From positions 1 through 64,000 of the forward strand of contig JAQVHL010000009.1 of NCBI GenBank assembly GCA_028696185.1: a stretch of 64,000 nt of DNA. Direction: 5' to 3'. Within the stretch, counting starts at the first letter, position 1, and every line of letters begins with the position of its first letter. The position numbers were made by a program, and so were the translations under genes. The notes below the pieces were generated by a model. That model worked only from the letters and a program-made list of their open reading frames with translations, was not told where the DNA came from and did no database searches. This document shows, one piece after another, positions 37,511-45,670 of the stretch. The DNA comes from Halothiobacillaceae bacterium. Its GTDB lineage: Bacteria; Pseudomonadota; Gammaproteobacteria; Halothiobacillales; Halothiobacillaceae.

Positions 37511-39013
37511 TCACTCGCGCAGGGCGCGCGCCAGCCGTTCGCAAACCGTTTCAAGAATCTGGATGCGCCCGTAGTTCTTATCTTCTGCCGCGACCAGGGT
37601 CCAGGGGGCATACTCGGTCCCGGTACGGAATACCATTTCGTTGACCGCCATTTCGTAACGGTCCCATTTTTCGCGATTGCGCCAGTCTTCGTCGGTGATC
37701 TTGTACTGCTTGTAGCTCGTGTTCGCGCGCTCGTGAAAACGATTGAGCTGCTCTTCCGGGCTGATATGCAGCCAGAATTTGATGAGCACCGTGCCCTGCT
37801 GGGTGATCTGCTCCTCGAAGTGATTGATCTCGCGATACGCCCGCTGCCAGGCAAAATCACTGGCAAAACCCTCGACGCGCTCCACCAGCACGCGACCGTA
37901 CCAGGAGCGGTCATACATCAGTACCCGTCCGCCACGCGGCAGCTCGCGCCAGAAGCGCCAAAGGTAGGGGAACTTGCGCTCATCCTCGGTCGGCGCGCCG
38001 TATTGCACGACACGGTAGAGGCGTGCATCCATGCCCGAAGCCAGGCGCCGTATCGCCCCCCCCTTGCCGGCGGCATCCCAGCCTTCAAAGACAATCACCG
38101 TGGACAAGCCCTTCTCGTAGGCCTTCCACACCAGCGTGCGCAGCGTGCCCTGCAAATCCGCCAGACGCTTTTTGTACTCGTCCTTGGACATTTTCTGGGC
38201 AAGATCGACATGGTCGAGCACGGTCACCTGAGCGGTTTCGGCGTCGGGCAGGGCCGGCGCCCCACCGCCACGCAGCAGGCCCTGTGAGCCGGCCACCAGA
38301 TTGCCGAGCACATCCTCAAAGCGCTGTACCGCACGTACCAGAGTCTTGGCCACGGTCACGTCGCGGTAACGCGCGTCGGTGGCTTCGACCAGATACCAGG
38401 GCGCGAAGGAAGTGTCGGTCTGGCGCACCACACGATCCGCATGTTTGAGAAACTTCTCGCGCTGCTGCAGCGCTTCCTTCTGCCCCTTCTTGCCCCAGCG
38501 GTCGTCGGGCGTCGGCGTTTCGTGCTTGAGACGTTCCTTTTGCTCCTCCTCGGGGATGTAGAGGAAAAACTTCAGCACAATCACCCGCTCAAGCAGCAGC
38601 ATGCGCTCAAGCTCGGTACGCACCACCAGCGCACGATCCATCTCCGGCTCGGAGATTTCCTTGCGCACGGCGCGCGTGAGCAGGTCGCGATACCAGCCGC
38701 CCAGATGTACGGCGATTTCGCCCTTGGACGGTAGTGCGCGCCAGTAGCGCCACATTTCCGGACGCTCCAGCTCCTCGTCGGAAGGGTCCCAGAACGTCCA
38801 GGCTTCAAGCGCGCGCGGATCCAGCCATTCATACAGGCGGTTGAGCAGATCCGCACGCCCCGAACCGTCCAGACCCTCGATAAGAATGAGCACGCCCACC
38901 CCCAGCTCGCGCAGGCGGGTCTGTGTTTCCACCAGCGCCGCGCGCAGTTGCGGCAGTTCTTTTTCAAAATCGTCCTTGGACAAAAAACGTCCCAGTTCAG
39001 CCGATTGCAGCAA
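37511..39013 (-). CDS. Two-domain PPK2, polyphosphate:AMP phosphotransferase
   Basis: This 500-residue protein contains two PPK2 domains. The N-terminal copy has a degenerate P-loop (LIEGLDGSGRADLLN). The C-terminal copy keeps the active FEGWDAAGKGGAIRRL, the lid region DRSWYGRVLVERVEGF and EEQLNRF. Two-domain PPK2 (class II) enzymes phosphorylate AMP to ADP with polyphosphate. The start is TTG at 39013, supported by a GGGAGGGG ribosome-binding site seven bases upstream. It is divergent from the PCMT gene. With the CHAD protein nearby, it points to polyphosphate metabolism in this organism. Confidence 0.92.
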   Translation of the reverse strand: MLQSAELGRFLSKDDFEKELPQLRAALVETQTRLRELGVGVLILIEGLDGSGRADLLNRLYEWLDPRALEAWTFWDPSDEELERPEMWRYWRALPSKGEIAVHLGGWYRDLLTRAVRKEISEPEMDRALVVRTELERMLLLERVIVLKFFLYIPEEEQKERLKHETPTPDDRWGKKGQKEALQQREKFLKHADRVVRQTDTSFAPWYLVEATDARYRDVTVAKTLVRAVQRFEDVLGNLVAGSQGLLRGGGAPALPDAETAQVTVLDHVDLAQKMSKDEYKKRLADLQGTLRTLVWKAYEKGLSTVIVFEGWDAAGKGGAIRRLASGMDARLYRVVQYGAPTEDERKFPYLWRFWRELPRGGRVLMYDRSWYGRVLVERVEGFASDFAWQRAYREINHFEEQITQQGTVLIKFWLHISPEEQLNRFHERANTSYKQYKITDEDWRNREKWDRYEMAVNEMVFRTGTEYAPWTLVAAEDKNYGRIQILETVCERLARALRE

Positions 39014-39104
39014 GATACACCCCTCCCAACCTTGCCCACCCTGAGCAAAGCGCTTAATCTACGTCACCATTTCACGCACATGAACCTTGCGAGTATAGAC
39101 CGCG

Positions 39105-39773
39105 ATGATGGCATTCGACACCGAGCTGGCCCGTTTCAACATGGTGGAACAGCAGGTGCGTCCCTGGGACGTGCTGGATCAACGTGTTCTGGACGTATTC
39201 CGCCTCACCCCGCGCGAAAAATTCGTGCCCCAGGCACTGCGCCTGCATGCCTTCACCGACACCCTGCTGCCACTCGGGCATGGCGAGGTCATGATGCCGC
39301 CGGTCGTTGAAGGCCGCCTGCTGCAGAGCCTGGACATTCAGAAGCATGAGCATGTGCTGGAAATCGGCACCGGAAGCGGCTTTCTGACCGCCTGCCTAGC
39401 CCGGCTCGGCGCTTCCGTGCTGTCCGTGGACATCCACGCCGACTTCACCCACGCCGCCGACGAGCGCCTGAGCGCACTGGACATTGACAATGTGCGCCTG
39501 GAAACCGGCGACGCGCTGGGCGGCTGGCAGCCCAACCCCGATCACGGCTTCGATGTCATTGTCGTGACCGGCGCGCTGCTGACCATTCCCGACACGCTGC
39601 GCTCACACCTGAAAATCGGCGGGCGCCTGTTCGTTATCACCAGCCGTGCCCCGGCCATGGCGGCCTGCGTGCTCACCCGCGTTGACGAAACCGCCTGGAG
39701 CGAACGCCAGGTGTTCGAAACCTGCCTGCCTTACCTTGTCGGCGCCGAACCGGCTCCGCGCTTCGTTTTCTGA
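39105..39773 (+). CDS. PCMT-family methyltransferase
   Basis: This 222-residue SAM-dependent methyltransferase is of the protein-L-isoaspartate O-methyltransferase family. RFNMVEQQVRPWDVLDQRVLD, REKFVPQ, LPLGHGEVMMPP and SAM motif VLEIGTGSGFLTACLA (about 83-98) are seen. The usual Pcm active-site loop 'QTISQPYIVA' is changed to GHGEVMMPPVVEG. It belongs therefore to the Pcm-like subgroup often found directly upstream of rhodanese and tolC, where the substrate is uncertain. Two adjacent ATGs (39105 and 39108) are possible. The rhodanese gene starts 11 bases after its stop. Confidence 0.85.
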   Translation: MMAFDTELARFNMVEQQVRPWDVLDQRVLDVFRLTPREKFVPQALRLHAFTDTLLPLGHGEVMMPPVVEGRLLQSLDIQKHEHVLEIGTGSGFLTACLARLGASVLSVDIHADFTHAADERLSALDIDNVRLETGDALGGWQPNPDHGFDVIVVTGALLTIPDTLRSHLKIGGRLFVITSRAPAMAACVLTRVDETAWSERQVFETCLPYLVGAEPAPRFVF

Positions 39774-39784
39774 CGCACCAGCGC

Positions 39785-40111
39785 ATGCAGGCACGCCTGA
39801 CGCCGGAGGAGCTGTCAGCCTTGCTGGAGGCCCAGGCAATCCCCCGCAACGCACTCATCGATGTGCGCGAACCCTGGGAATACGAGCTGACCCATATCGA
39901 AGGTTCCCGCCTCATTCCGCTCGACCAGCTGCACGAACGCCTCGGCGAACTGGCCCCGGACGCCGAACTTGTCCTGATCTGCCACCACGGCGTGCGCAGC
40001 CTGATGGGTGCCCGGTTCCTGCGCGCGTCGGGCTTTGCCCGTGTCAGCGACCTCAAGGGCGGAATCGATGCCTGGGCGAGGCGTATCGACCGGAGCCTGC
40101 CGACCTATTGA
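39785..40111 (+). CDS. Single-domain rhodanese
   Basis: This 108-residue cytosolic rhodanese-like sulfurtransferase shows LIDVREPWEYELTHIEGSRLIPL, the active-site loop CHHGVRS with the persulfide-carrying Cys, and LKGGIDAW. Such proteins move sulfane sulfur to thiols or cyanide. The HHGVRS loop is the form common in the GlpE-like group located between a PCMT homologue and tolC. It appears to be the second gene of a pcm-rhodanese-tolC run, with 91 bases before tolC. Confidence 0.92.
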   Translation: MQARLTPEELSALLEAQAIPRNALIDVREPWEYELTHIEGSRLIPLDQLHERLGELAPDAELVLICHHGVRSLMGARFLRASGFARVSDLKGGIDAWARRIDRSLPTY

Positions 40112-40202
40112 TCTCCCATCGCAGGAACGAAATAGATAGCATGCAACCTATTTCACCCTGTGCTAAATTCACAGACCTTGCCGCTCTCCAGGGATCACGC
40201 CC

Positions 40203-41561
40203 ATGACCAGGCTTTTGCTCAAACCCCTCGGCCTTGCCATCGGACTTGCACTCGCGCTGCCGGTGCAAGCCGAAAACCTGATCCAGGTCTATGAAAAGGC
40301 GCTTGAGAACGACGCCACGCTGCGCGCCGCGCAGCAAAACCGTCTGGCCGTTTTCGAGGCCATGCCCCAGGCCAAGGCGGCCGTACTGCCCGGCATCAGC
40401 GCCAGCGGCCAGCTCAGCCGCAATCACGTGCAGGATCGCAGCAGCGCCAACAACGACTACAGCTACAACAACAAACAACTGCAGCTGCAACTGACGCAGA
40501 CGCTCTACAATCGCGCCCAGTTCCTGCAACTGGATCTGGCCGAAACCCAGACCCGCCAGGCGGACATCGACTATTCCGCCGCCGAACAGGACCTGCTGCT
40601 GCGCGTCAGCGAAGCCTACTTCAACGTACTGAAGGCCAATAGCCAGCTTCAGCTGGCCCGCGCCGACCTCGCGGCCGTGCAACGCCAGCTCGAACAGGCG
40701 GAAAAACGCTTTGAAGTGGGCCTGATCGCCATCACCGACGTCGCCGATGCCAAGGCCAGCTACGACCAGTCCAGCGCACTGGTCATCACTTCCGAAAATC
40801 AGGTCAACAATGCCCAGGCCGCACTGGCCACCCTGACCGGTATCGACTACAAGCGGCTCGCGGATGTGCGTACCGACATCGAAACCCCGGCACCCGAGCC
40901 GCGCGACATGCACAAGTGGGTGGAAACCGCACTGGAGCAGAATCTCAAGGTCCGCAGCGCCGAGATCGGTAACGACATCGCCCGTCAGGGCATCGAGCTT
41001 CAGCGTTCCGGGCATTACCCGACTGTCAACCTCAACGCCAGCTACGGCTATCAGGACACCAACCTGATGGGGCGCGACATCGACCAGCTCACGCCCTCCA
41101 TCGGCGTGCAACTGAGTGTTCCGCTCTATACCGGCGGCGCGGTTGGCTCGAAGACACGCGAGGCCACCTACCGCTTCCAGGAAGCCCAGGACAAACTCGA
41201 AGGCCTGCGCCGCGACACCCGCCGCCAGACCGAAGATGCCTACCGCGGCGTGCTGACCAATATCAGCTCCATCAATGCCTACCGCCAGGCCGTCGAATCC
41301 GCACGCACCAAACTGGCCGCCACCGAAGCCGGCTACGAAGTCGGTACCCGCACCATCGTCGATGTGCTCAATGCCGAGCGCGCCGTGTTCAGCGCCATGC
41401 GTGACTACCTGAACGCCCGCTACGACTACCTGCTGACCAACCTGCGCCTGAAAAGCGCTTCAGGCCAACTCGCGCCCCAGGATCTGAACGCGGTCAACAG
41501 CCTGCTCGAAGAGCGGGAAATCAATCCGCTCATCGCCCCGCTGATGAAATCCGAAGGCTGA
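40203..41561 (+). CDS. tolC: TolC-family outer-membrane channel
   Basis: This 452-residue protein has a signal peptide (LGLAIGLALALPVQAEN) followed by the repeated helix-strand halves of TolC: LIQVYEKALENDATLRAAQQNR, QLQLQLTQTLYNRAQFLQLDLAE, FEVGLIAITDVADAKASYD and YEVGTRTIVDVLNAERAVF. The trimer forms the outer-membrane and periplasmic tunnel for efflux pumps and type I secretion. No pump genes are adjacent. The length is normal, and a clear terminator follows at 41576-41625. Start ATG 40203. Confidence 0.95.
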   Translation: MTRLLLKPLGLAIGLALALPVQAENLIQVYEKALENDATLRAAQQNRLAVFEAMPQAKAAVLPGISASGQLSRNHVQDRSSANNDYSYNNKQLQLQLTQTLYNRAQFLQLDLAETQTRQADIDYSAAEQDLLLRVSEAYFNVLKANSQLQLARADLAAVQRQLEQAEKRFEVGLIAITDVADAKASYDQSSALVITSENQVNNAQAALATLTGIDYKRLADVRTDIETPAPEPRDMHKWVETALEQNLKVRSAEIGNDIARQGIELQRSGHYPTVNLNASYGYQDTNLMGRDIDQLTPSIGVQLSVPLYTGGAVGSKTREATYRFQEAQDKLEGLRRDTRRQTEDAYRGVLTNISSINAYRQAVESARTKLAATEAGYEVGTRTIVDVLNAERAVFSAMRDYLNARYDYLLTNLRLKSASGQLAPQDLNAVNSLLEEREINPLIAPLMKSEG

Positions 41562-41575
41562 AGCGCCCGCGTCGC

Positions 41576-41625
41576 CATCCCCCTGCCTGGCGGCCACCGG
41601 GGCGCGGGTGGGGGGATGTTTTTTT
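41576..41625 (+). terminator. Rho-independent terminator after tolC
   Basis: CATCCCCC pairs with GGGGGATG and encloses a GC-rich inner region that can also pair. It is followed by seven T's, 15 bases beyond the tolC stop. Confidence 0.85.
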
Positions 41626-41651
41626 AGTGCGCCATGCAAAAAAGACAGCGG

Positions 41652-42581
41652 CTACAGGGTTTCCGCCATGACGACAACGCGATCAGCCAGGGCCAGCAAG
41701 CCCGGTCGTGCGTGACAGAAGGCGTCCAGCGCCTGGTGATAGTCCGTCCGAAGGGCACGTCCAATGACGCGCAGGCCCGCCATGTGCATCAGGCGCGGCG
41801 GCAAGGCCGGATCGGCATGCAGGAGGTCGGCAAACGCGCCCTGCACGCTTTCCGCAGCGGCTTCGCCGGCATAACGCGGCAGGTCCGTCAGGAATACTTC
41901 CAGGTCATGGACCCGGCCCATCAGCTCCTGTCCCGCTTTCAGCTCGTTCAGAAGCTCCGGCGTCGAGGGATGAACGCTGCGCAGCGCCTCCAGCAGATAA
42001 CGCACACGTTTGCCCGCGATGCGTGCGGCATGCACCGCTTCCACCTCCATCGCCGCTTGCTCAAGCGCACGCATATAGGCAGAGCACTCCGCGCGTAGCT
42101 GCAGGCGCCAGACTTCGGCAAAGCTTGGCACCTCGGACAGGTCCAGGCGCCGTGCGCGCCCCTTCAAGTGCTGCTCGATCGCCGCAAACCGTTCCGGCAA
42201 GCCCTCAAGCACGCTGGCAGTCTGCCCGGCCAGCCCTTCCTCCAGATGCTCGATGAGCCATTGCCGGGCCGCTTGGGCGGGACGGGCGGGGGTGTAGGCG
42301 TTCAACCACTCCCTTTGCACCTCGATATCCCGCCCCCGGTTGGTGGACGCGGCCAGCTCGCGCAGCCCACGACGCGCACGCCCGTCGATCCAGGGGTCCA
42401 GCCAGGGACGGCTGGCGCGAATCAGGCTGCGCGTGCGGCGCAGGGCGACGCGAAAATCGTGCAGAGCCTCGCCCTCCTCACCGGAGTTCAGGCGCGCGCA
42501 GGCGCGCGATGCCTCTGTCAGGCGGGACTGAATCAGCGTGCGTGCCACTGCCGTAATGGGCCGTTCGACGGTATCGATCAT
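41652..42581 (-). CDS. CHAD-domain protein
   Basis: This 309-residue all-helical CHAD protein shows conserved HDFRVALRRTRSLIRASRPW near the N-terminus and AGKRVRYLLEAL in the second half. Its basic, His/Arg/Lys-lined helices fit the known polyphosphate-binding role of the domain. It has no fused CYTH triphosphatase domain. ATG 42581 is preferred to a start at 42635 that would add 18 polar residues. The nearby two-domain PPK2 suggests that both act on polyphosphate, though they are not in one operon. It ends close to the tolC terminator, convergently. Confidence 0.9.
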   Translation of the reverse strand: MIDTVERPITAVARTLIQSRLTEASRACARLNSGEEGEALHDFRVALRRTRSLIRASRPWLDPWIDGRARRGLRELAASTNRGRDIEVQREWLNAYTPARPAQAARQWLIEHLEEGLAGQTASVLEGLPERFAAIEQHLKGRARRLDLSEVPSFAEVWRLQLRAECSAYMRALEQAAMEVEAVHAARIAGKRVRYLLEALRSVHPSTPELLNELKAGQELMGRVHDLEVFLTDLPRYAGEAAAESVQGAFADLLHADPALPPRLMHMAGLRVIGRALRTDYHQALDAFCHARPGLLALADRVVVMAETL

Positions 42582-42673
42582 GACATCCCCGTTCCGTCCG
42601 GATTTCTGCGTGCCAGGATGCTCGCTCGCATACAAAACACTCCTCAGTATAGACGCCGATGGATTTATGCAAC

Positions 42674-44731
42674 TTACCCGGCGAGCATTTCCCGCAGGGG
42701 GGCCGGGGCGACGAGCCCTTCGCCCTGCATGTAATCGATGTCCATTGCCTCCAGGGCCCGATGCATCAACGGGGTTTCGACTTCAGCCACAATCACGCGC
42801 ATGCGCAGGGCGTGCGCGAGTGCGCCGATCGCGCCGACCAAGGCCATAGCCTGCTCCTGTCCAAGAGCATCGATCAGCCTGACAAGCCCCAGCTTGATGT
42901 AATCCGGACGCACCGCACCCATACGGGTCAACCCACCGGCGTCGAAGTGCTCCAGTACCAGCGCATGCCCATATTGGCGGGCCAACTCGACGAAACGCCG
43001 GGTTTCGGCGGGCAATTCCTCGACTTGGGCCATCCCCAGCTCCAGCACCAGACTTGCAGGGGAGCGCTCATAGCGGCGGCATAGCGCATCGAGTTGCTCG
43101 AAGTAACGGCTTGCCTCGATGATGCTGGCACGCCCGAGATTCAGGCTGACGCGCCCTTGACCGCTGGCATCCCGTTCACGCAAGGCTTCACAGGCACGCT
43201 CGGCAACCCACAGATCGAGCGCCAGGCCCACACCATCACGCTCGCTGGCAGCCAGCATGCGCGCGGGGGCCTGCGCGACGCCCGCCTCATCCCGGTAACG
43301 CAACAGGATTTCCCACCAGAGGCAGGGCAGCCCCTGCGCATCGACAATCGGCTGGGCATGCAGCAGCAATCGTTCGGTATCGATGGCCTCGGCCAGCGGC
43401 AGGAGGGCTTCCTCAGCCGGCTCCGCGTCGGGGCTGCCCGGCAAACGTTCGACAATCTGGTTGCGGCCGGCCTTTTTGGCGGCATAGCAGGCCATATCGG
43501 CGGCAATCAGCACATCCGAGGGCGAAACCTCCTGCTCGCCTATAGGCACCAGACCGATACTGGCCCCGATAGAAAAAGTCCGTCCATCGCAGCTAAAACG
43601 GTAATCGGCAACCGCCTGACGCAATGCTTCGGCGATACGGCGGGCGTTGTCCAGCGCGCAGCCGTGCAGCAACAGGGCGAACTCATCCCCGCCGACCCGG
43701 CAGACCAGATCCTCCTCGCGCACCCGCCCCTGAAGGATACGCGCGATTTCACGCAGCAGGGCATCACCGGCCGGATGGCCGCAGGTGTCGTTGACGATTT
43801 TGAAACGGTCCAGGTCCACAAAACACAGCACACTCTGGTCGCTTTCGCGACGGGTGCGCGACAGCAAGCTGTCCAGGGCCTCCTCGAAACGGCGGCGATT
43901 GCACAGGCCCGTGAGCGGGTCATGGTTAGCCTGCCAGGCCAATTGATGGGTGGCTTCGTCGATACGCGCCTGCAACTGTTCCTCATGGGTCGCGATGGCA
44001 TCGGCCATGCGGTTGAAACCTCGCTCCAGTGCGGCGATTTCCAGGCTGCTTGCGCGAGGCTTGACGCGGACATGCCGCTCACCGGAGGCCATGCGCCGCA
44101 CCCCCTCAACCAGCCTCTCGACTGGCTCGCTGACCGAGCGCGCGAGCTGCCGGGCCAGTATCCCGGTCAGCAACAACCCGAACGAAGCCACCCCCAGTGC
44201 GAGCAACAGGATCTCCTGCTTGCGCTCTCGACGCGCCTCGGTATCGAACTCGATATACACCCAGCCGATCAGACGCGGGACCGGGGGCGTCGGGCTATCC
44301 TCCCCTCCCAGTTCCAGTGACAACGGCGCCAGCTCGACCGGCGCGACCACCGTCAGGGTATCCCGCGCATCATGCAGCACACCCGGCTGCCCCCAGCCCC
44401 GCACCTCCTGGTCCGGGACGCCGGTCAAGCGCCCGCTCTGCGCCAGAATGTGCGTTTCGGCATCCAGAACGGCCGCCGCCCGCACCCCACGCGTCGCCAG
44501 AACGCTGTGCAGCAATGCGTCCAAGGTCGCGCGATTGCCAGTCAACACCCCGTACTCGCTGGCCGGGGCCATGAAACTCACAATCGACAGCGCACGCTCG
44601 TGCGACACACGATCCAACACCTCGCTGCCCTTGATGTACAACAGACTGGTCAGGGACACGACGATCAGTACAGCAGGCAGGGAAGCCACCCAGAGAATGC
44701 GTCGATTGAGGGAATGCCGCTGGCGCCTCAT
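42674..44731 (-). CDS. HAMP-GGDEF protein with degenerate EAL domain
   Basis: This 685-residue inner-membrane protein has TM1 (about 13-35), a periplasmic region of about 130 residues, TM2 (about 175-200), HAMP, GGDEF and EAL domains. The GGDEF motif is intact (RVGGDEF) without a clear I-site. The EAL domain is altered: the EAL signature reads EILLR, and the metal-binding DDFGTG region is replaced by LEHFDAGGL. It is therefore probably a non-catalytic c-di-GMP or partner-binding module, as in LapD. It overlaps the upstream binding-protein gene (TGATG), so it may be the output of a ligand-sensing operon. Confidence 0.88.
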   Translation of the reverse strand: MRRQRHSLNRRILWVASLPAVLIVVSLTSLLYIKGSEVLDRVSHERALSIVSFMAPASEYGVLTGNRATLDALLHSVLATRGVRAAAVLDAETHILAQSGRLTGVPDQEVRGWGQPGVLHDARDTLTVVAPVELAPLSLELGGEDSPTPPVPRLIGWVYIEFDTEARRERKQEILLLALGVASFGLLLTGILARQLARSVSEPVERLVEGVRRMASGERHVRVKPRASSLEIAALERGFNRMADAIATHEEQLQARIDEATHQLAWQANHDPLTGLCNRRRFEEALDSLLSRTRRESDQSVLCFVDLDRFKIVNDTCGHPAGDALLREIARILQGRVREEDLVCRVGGDEFALLLHGCALDNARRIAEALRQAVADYRFSCDGRTFSIGASIGLVPIGEQEVSPSDVLIAADMACYAAKKAGRNQIVERLPGSPDAEPAEEALLPLAEAIDTERLLLHAQPIVDAQGLPCLWWEILLRYRDEAGVAQAPARMLAASERDGVGLALDLWVAERACEALRERDASGQGRVSLNLGRASIIEASRYFEQLDALCRRYERSPASLVLELGMAQVEELPAETRRFVELARQYGHALVLEHFDAGGLTRMGAVRPDYIKLGLVRLIDALGQEQAMALVGAIGALAHALRMRVIVAEVETPLMHRALEAMDIDYMQGEGLVAPAPLREMLAG

Positions 44732-45645
44732 CACACCCCCCTCTCACGCAGAGCTTGCAGAATACGGCGCTCATCCGGCACCGCGATGCCCAGGGAGCGC
44801 GCGACCTGTGCGTTGATCGCCAGACGGTAATAGCGCGGCGTGGCATCCTGCGGCAAGTCATCCGCGACCGGATGCTCAAGCCACTCGGCCGCCTGCCGGG
44901 CGATATCCTCCGGCGCGCTGAACACCGCCGCCAGCGCGCCGGCCTCCACCGCCGCCGCCGAATAGGCGAACAACGGGCGCCCGGCACGGTAGGCCGTCAG
45001 CAAGAGCGAGCGCGCCGTTTGTGCATTGAACACCTGCGGATCAGGCACGGTCAGGATGGAATCGCTACGTGACAACAGGCGATCGAGGGCGGGTACCACG
45101 CCCCGTGCATCGCTGGCCTCATCAAAATGCAGCTCCAGCCCCAGCTCGCTACTGGAACGCTCAAACCCCTCGCGCATCGGTCGTGTCTGCGGCCCAAGCA
45201 AAACCCCCACCGCCCGCGCCTGCGGCAGCAGCTCACGCACCAGCGCCAACTGGCGACGGGGCGGCTGGTCCAGCACGATGGCCGTGAAACGCCCCTCGGG
45301 AAAGCGCTCACGCAGCTCATGCGCGCTCGCGGAGGAAAGCATCACCGCCAGCACCGGTCGCTTCGCGTGCTCCAGGGCCTGTCGGGCCGCCGGTGCGCCA
45401 ACCGCGACAATCAGCGCCCCTTGCTCCAGCCGGAGCAGATCGGGATACTCGCTCTGACCGGCATGCACAAGATGCACATCCGGCTTGAGCTCCGCGCGCA
45501 GCGCTTCGACGAAGCGCTCCTGCACGCCGCCATCACGGCTTTGCAGCACAGAGACATCCAGCGCCAGAGCCCAGACCGGCCACAGCAAGGCCGGCACCCC
45601 CAGTAGCCAAGCCCATCCCCCTGCCTTTCGCCTGTCCCGGCCCAT
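44731..45645 (-). CDS. Periplasmic binding protein of ABC-substrate-binding type
   Basis: This 304-residue exported protein has a signal sequence (WAWLLGVPALLWPVWALALDV). Two Rossmann-like lobes follow: ALIVAVGAPAARQALEHA, PVLAVMLSS, RELLPQARAVGVLLGPQTR, and GRPLFAYSAAAVEAGALAAVF. The pattern is that of TrpX-like ABC-type substrate-binding proteins, but no permease or ATPase is nearby. Located between a TonB receptor gene and a membrane GGDEF/EAL gene, it more likely hands ligand information to the signalling protein than to a transporter. ATG 45645 gives a normal signal peptide. Confidence 0.82.
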   Translation of the reverse strand: MGRDRRKAGGWAWLLGVPALLWPVWALALDVSVLQSRDGGVQERFVEALRAELKPDVHLVHAGQSEYPDLLRLEQGALIVAVGAPAARQALEHAKRPVLAVMLSSASAHELRERFPEGRFTAIVLDQPPRRQLALVRELLPQARAVGVLLGPQTRPMREGFERSSSELGLELHFDEASDARGVVPALDRLLSRSDSILTVPDPQVFNAQTARSLLLTAYRAGRPLFAYSAAAVEAGALAAVFSAPEDIARQAAEWLEHPVADDLPQDATPRYYRLAINAQVARSLGIAVPDERRILQALRERGV

Positions 45646-45670
45646 CAATCCCCGCCTTGCGCGCCGGGCC

